From contig SVCA01000007.1 of assembly GCA_015058625.1 (NCBI GenBank), positions 108,191-172,190 of the forward strand: a stretch of DNA of 64,000 nt, given 5' to 3'. Made by a program: the position numbers and the translations under genes. The stretch is from Pseudoselenomonas ruminantium (GTDB lineage: Bacteria > Bacillota > Negativicutes > Selenomonadales > Selenomonadaceae). Of this stretch, positions 17,517 through 25,709 are shown piece by piece. The number at the start of each line of letters is the position of its first letter. Positions within the stretch are counted from its first letter, which is position 1. The notes beneath the pieces are model-generated. The model was not told the DNA's origin and made no database searches. It saw nothing but the letters and a program-made list of their open reading frames with translations.

Positions 17517-19271
17517 TTATTGCAATAAACTCAATATGCTGCTGCTGTTCTGATTGGCCTGCGCCAGCATAGCCTGCGCTGCCTGTGTCAGGACACTGTG
17601 CTTAGTGTATTCGCTCATTTCCTTGGCCATGTCTGCATCGCGAATGGTGGACTCAGCACTCGTGAGATTTTCTTCGTTGGTGGTCAGATTGCGAACGGTG
17701 TATTCCATGCGGCTTTGCAGAGCACCTATGGTGGTAATCTGACCCAGCACCTTCTCAATGGCGTTATCAAAGCGGGTCAGGGCACGTTTCGCCTCGGCGC
17801 GGGTGGTCACCTGCACGGTCTTGCCCTCGGCGGAGATAAGGCCCAGCGCATCTGCATGAATATCAGAGAAGGAGGCGTTGATGGCCTGATTGGCTTTAGT
17901 ACCGATTTGATATTTGAATCCTGATGCGGGGCGGCTGAATTCTCCCCAATCCACTGTAAGATTTTGAATCGTAGATGTCTGGCCGCCAGGGAAATACCAG
18001 AAGCGCGTGGACATGCCTTCCAGCACGACGTTTTCCGCATTCTCGTCATCACCGTTCCATGACTTGGAACCCATTACCGAGCCGGTATCGTCTTTATTAT
18101 CCAAGTCAATATCACAGTAGGCTTTATAGAAATCGTTATTGCTTCCGCCGTTATTTTTTACACTTTGATAATCCGCCAAAAACGCTGCTTTTGCTTCATC
18201 AGCAGTTTTGTATTTTCCTTTGGTAGCGGCAGAAACTGCTTCATCATAGGCCGTACCGCCCTTTTCATCCAGAACGGTCATAAAGCGTTTCATCGCTTCC
18301 CCATGACCGCCCGCCTTGTTGATATAGTGGAGGAAGGCATAGCCTACGGCATAAGGCGTATCACTTGATTCATCGGAAAAAATACTGTCTGTAAAATTTA
18401 GCCCTGCCAATGTAGATTTTCGCTCATCATCAATCCCATGCATAAACTCGGCCGTGCCTTCGCGGATATACTTCGGCAAAGCGGACATATTGGTGATATT
18501 GGCGCGCATCACGGCATGAGTCATTTCGTGGGCTATGGTTCTGTCCAGATAGCCTGCGCCTGCTGTAGTGGTGCTGCCGTTTACATCCGTCTGATTAAGA
18601 TTTGCATAAAAATCCATATTCACGGTCAGCGTCAAAGACTTGGTTACCCCATTACCATCAGCGGTCGAAGATATATATGCCAGCGTCGTGCCGCCCTCAT
18701 TCTTAAATTGGACATCCATATTCGTTACCGATGCGCCATCTTCTCCAAAGGACAGCCCATAAGCCTCTTTAATCATAGTCAGGCTCTGATTAATCCATTC
18801 GCTGTTCAGCGCTTTGATAATCGTATTCTTGACATCATCCGTTGCATCGGCCTCACCTGTGAACATGGTCTTGCCATTGTAAGTAGCCGAAGCATTATCG
18901 TCAATCTGAGAAATGTATTGGTCAATTTCTTTTTGGATAATGGCTCTGTCCGTATCGGTGTTGGTATCGTTGGCAGCGTTGATGGCTTTTTCCTTCATGG
19001 TGCGCAGAATATCCACCGTGGACTGGGCAGCTCCTTCTGCGACTTTCAGCATGCTGACGGCATTCTGGGCATTTCGGATATCCTGACCGAGACCGCGAAT
19101 CTGTACCTGCATGCGCTCAGAAATAGCATAGCCAGAGGCATCATCTTCTGCACTGTTTATCTTCATCCCGGAAGACACTTTTTTCAGTGACTTGGACAGC
19201 GCAGCATTATTCTTATTTAACAAACTCAACGCATTCTGTGCTGACATGTTATTTTTGATTACCATTGCCAT
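17517..19271 (-). CDS. flagellinolysin-type flagellin with zinc metalloprotease insertion (584 residues)
   Basis: Flagellin ends are complete (N-terminal KKVSSGMKINSAEDDASGYA; C-terminal STIRDADMAKEMSEYTKHSV, ending SSSILSLLQ). The variable domain, about residues 145-430, holds a gluzincin signature: AHEMTHAVMRAN with H248, E249 and H252, then REGTAEFMHG with E275 as likely third zinc ligand. This is the architecture reported as flagellinolysin, in which the filament itself cuts protein. The ATG at 19271 has AAGGAGG nine bases upstream; 19 extra codons upstream are unlikely. It leads a transcript with the 973-residue flagellin and has its own sigma-28-like promoter. Target protein unknown. 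Confidence 0.93.
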   Translation of the reverse strand: MAMVIKNNMSAQNALSLLNKNNAALSKSLKKVSSGMKINSAEDDASGYAISERMQVQIRGLGQDIRNAQNAVSMLKVAEGAAQSTVDILRTMKEKAINAANDTNTDTDRAIIQKEIDQYISQIDDNASATYNGKTMFTGEADATDDVKNTIIKALNSEWINQSLTMIKEAYGLSFGEDGASVTNMDVQFKNEGGTTLAYISSTADGNGVTKSLTLTVNMDFYANLNQTDVNGSTTTAGAGYLDRTIAHEMTHAVMRANITNMSALPKYIREGTAEFMHGIDDERKSTLAGLNFTDSIFSDESSDTPYAVGYAFLHYINKAGGHGEAMKRFMTVLDEKGGTAYDEAVSAATKGKYKTADEAKAAFLADYQSVKNNGGSNNDFYKAYCDIDLDNKDDTGSVMGSKSWNGDDENAENVVLEGMSTRFWYFPGGQTSTIQNLTVDWGEFSRPASGFKYQIGTKANQAINASFSDIHADALGLISAEGKTVQVTTRAEAKRALTRFDNAIEKVLGQITTIGALQSRMEYTVRNLTTNEENLTSAESTIRDADMAKEMSEYTKHSVLTQAAQAMLAQANQNSSSILSLLQ

Positions 19272-19317
19272 GATGCTTCCTCCTTGAAGACACAATACGA
19301 CATTCCACCTATATATT

Positions 19318-19344
19318 TTATCGTTCACCTTGGCAATTTTCTTA
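19318..19344 (-). promoter_or_regulatory. sigma-28-like promoter for the protease-flagellin operon
   Basis: Minus strand TAAG (19344-19341), 15-base spacer, AACGATAA (19325-19318). Six of eight -10 bases match. It is 47 bases upstream of the start codon. Confidence 0.65.
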
Positions 19345-19361
19345 AATTTTTTTGCGCTCCA

Positions 19362-20549
19362 TCAGGCATCTAAAAAGGCTTTGGCATCCTGCTGGGCATC
19401 CGGGGCCGTTAATATCATGCCATTGATGAAGTGTATGCCTTCTACTGCTCCACAGGACTCTAAATGTTTCTTCACCTGCACAAAAGACTCATAAGGCAGG
19501 AAGAATATCAGGATTTCCCCGGCTGCCAAATTCATACCTTGTGCATGAAGCTCGGCGGCGGTCAGATAGCGTTCGCCTTCCCGCAACATCAGCATCTTCC
19601 GATATTTCTCTTCTTCCTTGTCCGGGCCAACCACAATGCGCTTCCTGCCCGCAGTCAGATTGGCATAGACCAAAAGTTTCGAGCGGGCATTCTGCTGGAT
19701 ATTATGGGCCAGACGGCAGAAGAAATCCGCATTGCACCAAGGGGTCGCGGCAAAGTTGTCCAGGAATAACCGATGATAATTATTGCCGTAATCAAAGGCA
19801 TACTGCTTGTTGGCATAATGATAGATGCGCGATTCCAACTCATTGCGCCGCTTCCCCATCTCCCAGTTGACCAAAGTATTGTACTTATCCGGCAGCAAAC
19901 GGCAATCCGCGCCGTAAAAATAATTCAAAATATCCTGGTCGGGGTAATCGATGAGCTCATGCTTCTTGAGAAAAGCCACGCCCCGCTCCAGAAGATTTTT
20001 TTCCTTGGCAAAGACGGTCATATCCAGCAACAATACGCCGGAATTGAAATAACGCTTTTCCTCACACAGGCCTTTTTTCACCAAAAAACTGCAATGACCT
20101 TCCTGTATTACTTGGTCAGGCACTGCTGCCAAGCCATTAGCTCCGATTTCTTCCTCCCACAGTTCCTTGATATCCATATTGACAATGGTATCAGCATCCA
20201 GATAAATCAATCGTTTCGCATCAGCCAGAGCCTCACCAGCCAACAATCGAAACCAGATAGCCCAACTCTGTCCTGGCTTAATTTGCCCCTCCATCCATTT
20301 ATTTTCCTGCTCCATCCGCTGCAGACGGTCTCCATATTCTCGCTCTAAGTTATGAAAAATAATTTGCTGGCCGTAGTTGCGCACTAACTGCATCAGATAA
20401 CGGCGATTATCCTCAGACAGACTATGGTCGTGAAGCAGATGCACGGTCACCCATTCCTCCGTATGGACAAATACGGAGCGCAGAGAGGTGCCCACCAGCT
20501 TTGTATAGGTACCTTTCTTATCAGAAACAGCATAACATAGATGTATCAT
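19362..20549 (-). CDS. GT8-family glycosyltransferase, copy 1
   Basis: A 395-residue cytoplasmic enzyme of the GT8 (LgtC-like) fold, which moves sugars from nucleotide donors with retention. Seen motifs: N-terminal IHLCYAVSDKKGTYTKLVGT, the metal-binding DxD in RLIYLDADTIVNMDIKELW, and RYFNSGVLLLDM. The last 130 residues (after YHRLFLDN) form an extra domain shared with the next gene and containing GRKRIVVGPDKEE. It lies ten bases after its paralogue at 20559 and directly before a flagellin promoter, which suggests flagellin glycosylation. Lipopolysaccharide or another surface glycan remains possible. Confidence 0.85.
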   Translation of the reverse strand: MIHLCYAVSDKKGTYTKLVGTSLRSVFVHTEEWVTVHLLHDHSLSEDNRRYLMQLVRNYGQQIIFHNLEREYGDRLQRMEQENKWMEGQIKPGQSWAIWFRLLAGEALADAKRLIYLDADTIVNMDIKELWEEEIGANGLAAVPDQVIQEGHCSFLVKKGLCEEKRYFNSGVLLLDMTVFAKEKNLLERGVAFLKKHELIDYPDQDILNYFYGADCRLLPDKYNTLVNWEMGKRRNELESRIYHYANKQYAFDYGNNYHRLFLDNFAATPWCNADFFCRLAHNIQQNARSKLLVYANLTAGRKRIVVGPDKEEEKYRKMLMLREGERYLTAAELHAQGMNLAAGEILIFFLPYESFVQVKKHLESCGAVEGIHFINGMILTAPDAQQDAKAFLDA

Positions 20550-20558
20550 AAGTACCTC

Positions 20559-21812
20559 CTACATTACCTTGAAAATCTGGTACTCATCCAAAAGTCGCGT
20601 GGAATGTGGCAAAATCAAGCCTCTGCCGTCAATAAAATCTTCCCATTCCTGCCAGCCGGCTTCCTCCAACTGCTTGCGTAACTGTGGAAAAGTTTCCAAA
20701 AAAAACACATAGACATGGGTTCCTAAATCATAAGGCAGGTTCAGCCCCTGTTTTTCCCAGCCATCTTCCAAAGCCACATAGGGTTCCACATCCTTCAAGA
20801 AAAACATTTCCCGCAGTTTTGCTTCGTTTTCCTTCGGCCCCACAAAGACACGGCGGCGTCCTGCCCAAGCTGCGGCCGCCCGCCGATTCAATTCATTATT
20901 CTTGCTTATATTCCCTGCCAAAACATCACGGGTCACAGCCAAACTCTTGCAGATATACTCGGCATTACACCAAGGGGTCTGCACAAAAGCCTCGTAAAAA
21001 ACACTATCCCGCGGGTCAACAAAATTAAGCCGCAACGTGCGCCCCATATAATGATAAATTCCCTCCTGCAGGATTGGCTTGCCCCACTTTCTATCCCAGT
21101 GCTGAAGAATATTATAGTTCCAAGGAAGATGCAAATAGTCCCTCGAAAAGAAATAATTTAAGATATCCTGGTCAAAAAATCGGCATTCTTCCTCATGTTG
21201 AACCAAAAACCGCAATCCCGGCAGCAGAATATCGCCCATTCCGCGAATCTTATCCAAGTCCATAATCAGCACGCCAGAATTAAAGCAGGTGTCGGAATCC
21301 GTCCAGCTGTTCTTGAACAGGTAGAGCTTTTCGTCAATGGATTTATCCACCTGACGCTGATAGTGGTTCATCAAATCCCGTTCGCCCACAGCACCTAAGG
21401 GATGGTCATCCATAAAAATCTCCCAGAATTTCCGAATGTCCATATTCACAATGGTATCGGCATCAAGGTAAATCAATCGCTTCACTTCAGCAGGCAGCAC
21501 CTTCGGAGCCAGAATGCGGTAGAGTGCCGCAGGCGTATAGTAATCCGTATCCACCGCCTCTTTGAATATTTCTCTGGCTTCTTTTAATATATCCTGACAC
21601 AACTCCGCCATATTGTAGAAAAATATCTGCTGCCCAAATTTCCTAGTCAGTTCGATAAAATAATTTCTATTCTGCTCCGTCAAGGTTTCATCATGGAGCA
21701 AATGCACCGTTACCCATGAATCCGTTCTACTAAACAATGAACACATAGAAGCACCAATATATTTGCTATAGGTGCCCTGCTTATCTGTCATGGCATAGGC
21801 AACATGTACCAT
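20559..21812 (-). CDS. GT8-family glycosyltransferase, copy 2
   Basis: Paralogue of the following gene (similar start VHVAYAMTDKQGTYSKYIGA, DxD motif RLIYLDADTIVNMDIRKFW, CFNSGVLIMDL, and the same C-terminal domain with GRRRVFVGPKENE). About 417 residues with the ATG at 21812, chosen because it aligns with the start of copy 1; a GTG at 21860 is also in frame. No strong ribosome site marks the ATG. A terminator just upstream separates it from the 626-residue flagellin gene. Two tandem GT8 enzymes between flagellin genes point to sequential addition of two sugars to flagellin, but this is inference. Confidence 0.83.
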   Translation of the reverse strand: MVHVAYAMTDKQGTYSKYIGASMCSLFSRTDSWVTVHLLHDETLTEQNRNYFIELTRKFGQQIFFYNMAELCQDILKEAREIFKEAVDTDYYTPAALYRILAPKVLPAEVKRLIYLDADTIVNMDIRKFWEIFMDDHPLGAVGERDLMNHYQRQVDKSIDEKLYLFKNSWTDSDTCFNSGVLIMDLDKIRGMGDILLPGLRFLVQHEEECRFFDQDILNYFFSRDYLHLPWNYNILQHWDRKWGKPILQEGIYHYMGRTLRLNFVDPRDSVFYEAFVQTPWCNAEYICKSLAVTRDVLAGNISKNNELNRRAAAAWAGRRRVFVGPKENEAKLREMFFLKDVEPYVALEDGWEKQGLNLPYDLGTHVYVFFLETFPQLRKQLEEAGWQEWEDFIDGRGLILPHSTRLLDEYQIFKVM

Positions 21813-21900
21813 GCGGGCATCCTGACCAATTCTTTTTTGCACCACTTCCTGCCACCTCACTTTTTCTGCTAATCTACTGTATATATACGCCGTCCAATAG

Positions 21901-21930
21901 GAAAAAGCCTTCCTTGCGGAAGGCTTTTTC
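21901..21930 (-). terminator. terminator after the 626-residue flagellin gene
   Basis: Stem AAAAAGCCTTCC / GGAAGGCTTTTT with a four-base loop, 15 bases past the stop. The flanking T and A runs let it work on both strands. Confidence 0.88.
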
Positions 21931-21944
21931 GGCTGATATGTTAT

Positions 21945-23825
21945 TTACTGCAGCAAACTCAGCACACCGGAACTAGATTGGTTAGCCTGTGCCAACATGG
22001 ACTGAGATGCCTGCAAAAGGATGTTATTCTTGGTGTATTCGGTCATTTCCTTGGCCATATCTGCATCACGAATAGTGGACTCAGATGACAAGACATTGTC
22101 ACGAGCGATATGGAGATTCGAAGATGTCTGTTCCAAGCGGCTGGCAATAGAACCCAAATCCGTTTGTTGGTCGAGCGCCTTCTTGAGGGCGTTGTCCAGT
22201 ACATTGATGGCCATATTGGCACTGGACTGGGTAGCTAAGCTAAGGGTGTTGCCTTCCTCCCCCTTCAGGCCCAAGGCGCCGGAACGCATATCCGTCAGCC
22301 CAATCTTGATAGCCTGATTGGCTTTGGCATCCACTTGGAAGGTGATGGAGTTATCCTGGGATGCATTAAGAGCACGAATGGATTCGGTAAAGTTATCCAA
22401 TACGGCATTGACGGATTTCTTAATCTGCCCATCCGCATCGGTAACATTGAAGGTAAAACCTGCCAACTGGAATTTCTCACCGGGAGCCGCTGCTGTGATG
22501 GTCAAAGCCGTGCCCTTGTCAGCTGTGTAGACATCATTGCCTGCCGCATCCTGCCCAACGACATTGCTGGCCTCCATATTAAGCTTGTAAGGAATCAAAT
22601 CCCCAATAGCTTCCAAATCATCATTCAACGTGGAAATCGCTACGGAAAGATCATGATTCAATGTAGAACGTGCTGCTGCCACAGACGAATTGCGAGTAGA
22701 TGTTGCTTCAGATGTCGTGCTAGCCAAGGTGGAGGCAGCTCCACTAATTAAAGTGCTAAGAGAAGTCGAAAATGCATTGTAAAAGGATGTCGAATTAGAT
22801 AGTGCCGTGCTAGCATCAACTAAAGCATTCGACTTAGAACGATATGCAGGAGTGCCCGTTGCTCCTCCACCAGCTAGATACTCAGACAATTCGGACGATG
22901 CATAGTTATAATATTCAGTGTCAGCTACTACATCCGATGCTGCCATCGAAACCCCTGCCACCAGAGTAGTAGTCGTATTTGAATACGATACCGTCCCGCC
23001 ACTTATTACAGCAGCATTATAAGTCGATGTAGCTGAATTAATCGTGGAATTATAGGTCGATGATGCCGTACTTGTAGCTGTACTAAAAGTTGCATTAGCC
23101 GTATCTACAGAATCATTGTATGTATTATAAGCCGCCCTTACCTGCGGATTATCACTATCTTTGCTATAGGGCTCTACCGCCTCAGTTAGCACATCATTCA
23201 ATGTCTTATTAGCATCAATATCGATTTCCTTGCTGTAGTTCTTGCCCTGAATCACGTAGGACACGGTGATTTTATCCGTGGTCAGGATATTTAGGCTCTC
23301 TCCATTGCGATTCTGTAAATCCACCAGTGCCGTTGCACCAGTCGTCCTGGCATCCAGACTCGCATTGGTCAAAGCAGTGCGCGTAGCATTGCCCTTGGAC
23401 ATTTTGCTGCCGTCCACCAGAGTTTTGCCATTATAAGTAACCAAAGCATTATCATCAATCTGGTCAATATATTGGTCAAGTTCTTTTTGGATAATGCCCC
23501 GGTCTGTATCCGTGTTGGTGTCATTAGCCGCATTAATAGCCTTTTCCTTCATGGTGCGCAGAATATCCACGGTGGAGCTCACCGAGCCTTCCGCCACCTT
23601 CAGCATATTCGCACCATTTTGAGTATTTTGGTCAGCCTGATCAAGAGCCCTCACCCGAACCTGCATCCGTTCAGCGATAGCGAAACCGGAGTTATCGTCC
23701 GCTGCGGAATTGACTTTCATTCCTGTAGACACCTTTTCCAGACTTTTGGCAAGAGCCGTGGAATTTTTATTGAGCACTCCCAACGTCCTCATCGCCGAAA
23801 TATTGTTCTTCACCACCATAGCCAT
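21945..23825 (-). CDS. flagellin with Ser/Thr/Ala repeat insertion (626 residues)
   Basis: Filament subunit with intact ends (KKVSTGMK-like start with VNSAADDNSGFAIAERMQVR; end ESTIRDADMAKEMTEYTKNN and SSGVLSLLQ). The variable region, about residues 250-440, is full of low-complexity stretches such as STASSTYNSTINSATSTYNA and STRNSSVAAARSTLNHDLSV. These look like amphipathic helices with roughly seven-residue spacing, and they offer many Ser/Thr sites for sugars. The ATG at 23825 follows GGAGG by 12 bases. A sigma-28-like promoter stands at 23923-23949 and a terminator follows the stop. Shares its upstream region with the flagellin at 12891. Confidence 0.94.
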   Translation of the reverse strand: MAMVVKNNISAMRTLGVLNKNSTALAKSLEKVSTGMKVNSAADDNSGFAIAERMQVRVRALDQADQNTQNGANMLKVAEGSVSSTVDILRTMKEKAINAANDTNTDTDRGIIQKELDQYIDQIDDNALVTYNGKTLVDGSKMSKGNATRTALTNASLDARTTGATALVDLQNRNGESLNILTTDKITVSYVIQGKNYSKEIDIDANKTLNDVLTEAVEPYSKDSDNPQVRAAYNTYNDSVDTANATFSTATSTASSTYNSTINSATSTYNAAVISGGTVSYSNTTTTLVAGVSMAASDVVADTEYYNYASSELSEYLAGGGATGTPAYRSKSNALVDASTALSNSTSFYNAFSTSLSTLISGAASTLASTTSEATSTRNSSVAAARSTLNHDLSVAISTLNDDLEAIGDLIPYKLNMEASNVVGQDAAGNDVYTADKGTALTITAAAPGEKFQLAGFTFNVTDADGQIKKSVNAVLDNFTESIRALNASQDNSITFQVDAKANQAIKIGLTDMRSGALGLKGEEGNTLSLATQSSANMAINVLDNALKKALDQQTDLGSIASRLEQTSSNLHIARDNVLSSESTIRDADMAKEMTEYTKNNILLQASQSMLAQANQSSSGVLSLLQ

Positions 23826-23922
23826 GTTCTTACACATCCTCCCTGATAACATCCAGCCATGCTGTATCTGCTCCTCACATTCCATGTGAGATTATACTTT
23901 TAGAGAAACTCGTTCATCTAGT

Positions 23923-23949
23923 ATATCGACGATTTTGAGATATTCTTAA
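23923..23949 (-). promoter_or_regulatory. sigma-28-like promoter for the 626-residue flagellin
   Basis: Minus strand TTAA (23949-23946), 15-base spacer, GTCGATAT (23930-23923). Same spacing and nearly the same bases as the promoter at 14307-14333, as expected for duplicated units. Confidence 0.7.
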
Positions 23950-24003
23950 GGGGAAAAATTTTTTTCTTTGCAAAAAGAGGTATAGAGCCCACCCTATCAA
24001 GCT

Positions 24004-24309
24004 CTACACCTCATACAGTACAACCCCATCACGCCTGATGGCTGCCAGCAAATCTTTATTGCACTCCCTGTCCAAGTCAACCACATCAAACATGAGCAGC
24101 GTGGGCACATTTTCAATTTCATCCACATCCAAAGAAAACATCGTCCGGTTTCCACCAGATATGGCCAAGTCCACATCACTGCGCTCCCAGTTATCGCCCC
24201 GGGCACGGCTGCCGAAGAGAATGACTTTCTCAATGCCATACTTTTGGGCGAGTTCAATAATTCCCTTATGCACATGTTCCGGTAAGTTCATATAATCCCT
24301 CACAGCCAA
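24004..24309 (-). CDS. MNT-type nucleotidyltransferase domain protein
   Basis: A 101-residue protein with the polymerase-beta-like signature FGSRARGDNWERSDVDLAI (residues about 32-50): GS motif followed by the DxD metal site. Proteins of this type are often the antitoxin half of HEPN/MNT pairs, where they modify the HEPN toxin with AMP. No HEPN gene lies beside it here: the upstream neighbour is the GGGtGRT gene and the downstream one is a flagellin. A 29-codon remnant of a second copy lies at 14395-14484. A solitary MNT protein could have a housekeeping role, or its partner may be elsewhere. Confidence 0.85.
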   Translation of the reverse strand: MAVRDYMNLPEHVHKGIIELAQKYGIEKVILFGSRARGDNWERSDVDLAISGGNRTMFSLDVDEIENVPTLLMFDVVDLDRECNKDLLAAIRRDGVVLYEV

Positions 24310-24382
24310 TTTATTTCATTGTCCTTTTGCGCTCCTTAACTTTATCCTTACATTAGTCCTATTCTATCATATGGAAATAGAA

Positions 24383-24409
24383 AAAACCACTCTCAACGAG
24401 AGTGGTTTT
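24383..24409 (-). terminator. terminator after the GGGtGRT gene
   Basis: Perfect stem AAAACCACTCTC / GAGAGTGGTTTT with a three-base loop, 20 bases past the stop codon and followed by a T-run on the minus strand. Confidence 0.88.
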
Positions 24410-24429
24410 CCTATTCTACTGAGCTGAAA

Positions 24430-25431
24430 TTATTTGCTCATAGCTTCCTGTACAGCAACAGCTACAGCAACGGTCATACCAACCATTGGGTTGTTGCCGG
24501 CGCCGATGAGGCCCATCATATCAACGTGTGCCGGTACGGAGGAAGAACCTGCGAACTGGGCATCGCCGTGCATACGGCCCATGGTATCGGTCATACCATA
24601 GGAAGCCGGGCCAGCTGCCATGTTGTCCGGATGGAGCGTACGGCCCGTGCCACCGCCGGAAGCAACGGAGAAGTACTTCTTGCCGTTTTCGATGCAGTCT
24701 TTCTTGTAGCAGCCTGCAACCGGATGCTGGAAGCGGGTCGGGTTCGTGGAGTTACCCGTGATGGAGATATCCACGTTCTCGAGTTTCATGATGGCAACGC
24801 CTTCCTGTACGGATTCAGCACCGTAGCAGCGAACTTTAGCACGGAGGCCATCGCTGTAAGCGATTTCTTTGACAATGTTTACTTTGTCAGCCTTGAAGTC
24901 GTATTCGGTTTCGACGAAGGTGAAACCGTTGATGCGGCTGATGATCTGAGCAGCGTCTTTGCCGAGGCCGTTCAGGATAACGCGCAGGGGGTTCTTACGA
25001 ACTTTGTTAGCCGTCTGAGCGATACCGATAGCACCTTCAGCAGCGGCAAACGATTCGTGACCAGCCAGGAATGCGAAGCAGCCAGCTTCTTCGGACAGAA
25101 GCATAGCGCCGAGGTTACCATGGCCTAAGCCCACTTTACGATGGTCAGCAACGGAGCCCGGTACGCAGAAAGCCTGGAGGCCTTCGCCGATAGCTTTGGC
25201 AGCATCAGCAGCAGCCGTGCAGCCTTTCTTGATTGCGATAGCAGCGCCGAGGGTGTAAGCCCATTTTGCATTTTCGAATGCGATCGGCTGCAGGTCGCCT
25301 ACGATGTCGTAAGCCTTTACGCCTTTTTCATCGCAGATGGTTTTTGCTTCTTCGATGGAAGCAATACCATACTTTTTGCAAACTTCATTAATCTGGTCAA
25401 TACGGCGTTCATAGCCTTCGAATAATGACAT
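24430..25431 (-). CDS. GGGtGRT family protein
   Basis: A 333-residue soluble protein of a family named for the motif GGGTGRTLHPDN, which is present here near residue 265. Other visible features: GHGNLGAMLLSEEAGCFAF (residues about 103-121) and NSTNPTRFQHPVAGCYKKDC, with several conserved-looking Cys and His residues. The ATG at 25431 has GAGAGG ten bases upstream; an ATG at 25440 is in frame but overlaps that site. Its upstream neighbour encodes a NifU-like scaffold, a pairing that recurs in anaerobes as far as I recall. Biochemical role unknown; a link to iron-sulfur chemistry is inferred from the neighbour. Confidence 0.85.
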   Translation of the reverse strand: MSLFEGYERRIDQINEVCKKYGIASIEEAKTICDEKGVKAYDIVGDLQPIAFENAKWAYTLGAAIAIKKGCTAAADAAKAIGEGLQAFCVPGSVADHRKVGLGHGNLGAMLLSEEAGCFAFLAGHESFAAAEGAIGIAQTANKVRKNPLRVILNGLGKDAAQIISRINGFTFVETEYDFKADKVNIVKEIAYSDGLRAKVRCYGAESVQEGVAIMKLENVDISITGNSTNPTRFQHPVAGCYKKDCIENGKKYFSVASGGGTGRTLHPDNMAAGPASYGMTDTMGRMHGDAQFAGSSSVPAHVDMMGLIGAGNNPMVGMTVAVAVAVQEAMSK

Positions 25432-25641
25432 TCTATTCATTCCTCTCTTTATACGGAATCTCCAAGAAAAATATAAGCCTTCTGCTGGTCTAAATTCGCC
25501 AATACTGCGTCATCGTCGGTCGACATAGCCACCGCTATGCCTCCCTTCTCTTCCTTGTCTTGACCAATTTATCCTGCGCATAAGTCTAACATTTTTCTCT
25601 ACGATTCCTCCTTACAGTGACTTTACGAAAAAATGTTTTTC

Positions 25642-25692
25642 CACCTCATCCGGCAGCCCTTTGGGCTGCCACCTTCCCCTCAAGGGGAAGGC
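25642..25692. repeat. REP-like palindromic intergenic element, copy 1
   Basis: Starts CACCTCATCCG, then stem GGCAGCCC/GGGCTGCC, then CACCTTCCCCTCAAGGGGAAGGC. Related units lie at 28969-29012, 31534-31558 (reversed) and 31602-31650. Confidence 0.8.
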
Positions 25693-25709
25693 TATAATGT
25701 AGATTTACA

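Noticed and set aside
24004..24430. A HEPN/MNT toxin-antitoxin pair.
   Set aside because: Only the MNT half is present; neither neighbour has HEPN features (RxxxxH).
25449..25526. A 25-codon frame (MSTDDDAVLANLDQQKAYIF and so on) between the NifU-like and GGGtGRT genes on the minus strand.
   Set aside because: No ribosome site at a proper distance, and it lies in a stretch that looks like an intergenic repeat. Kept out of the gene list, though conservation in relatives could change this.
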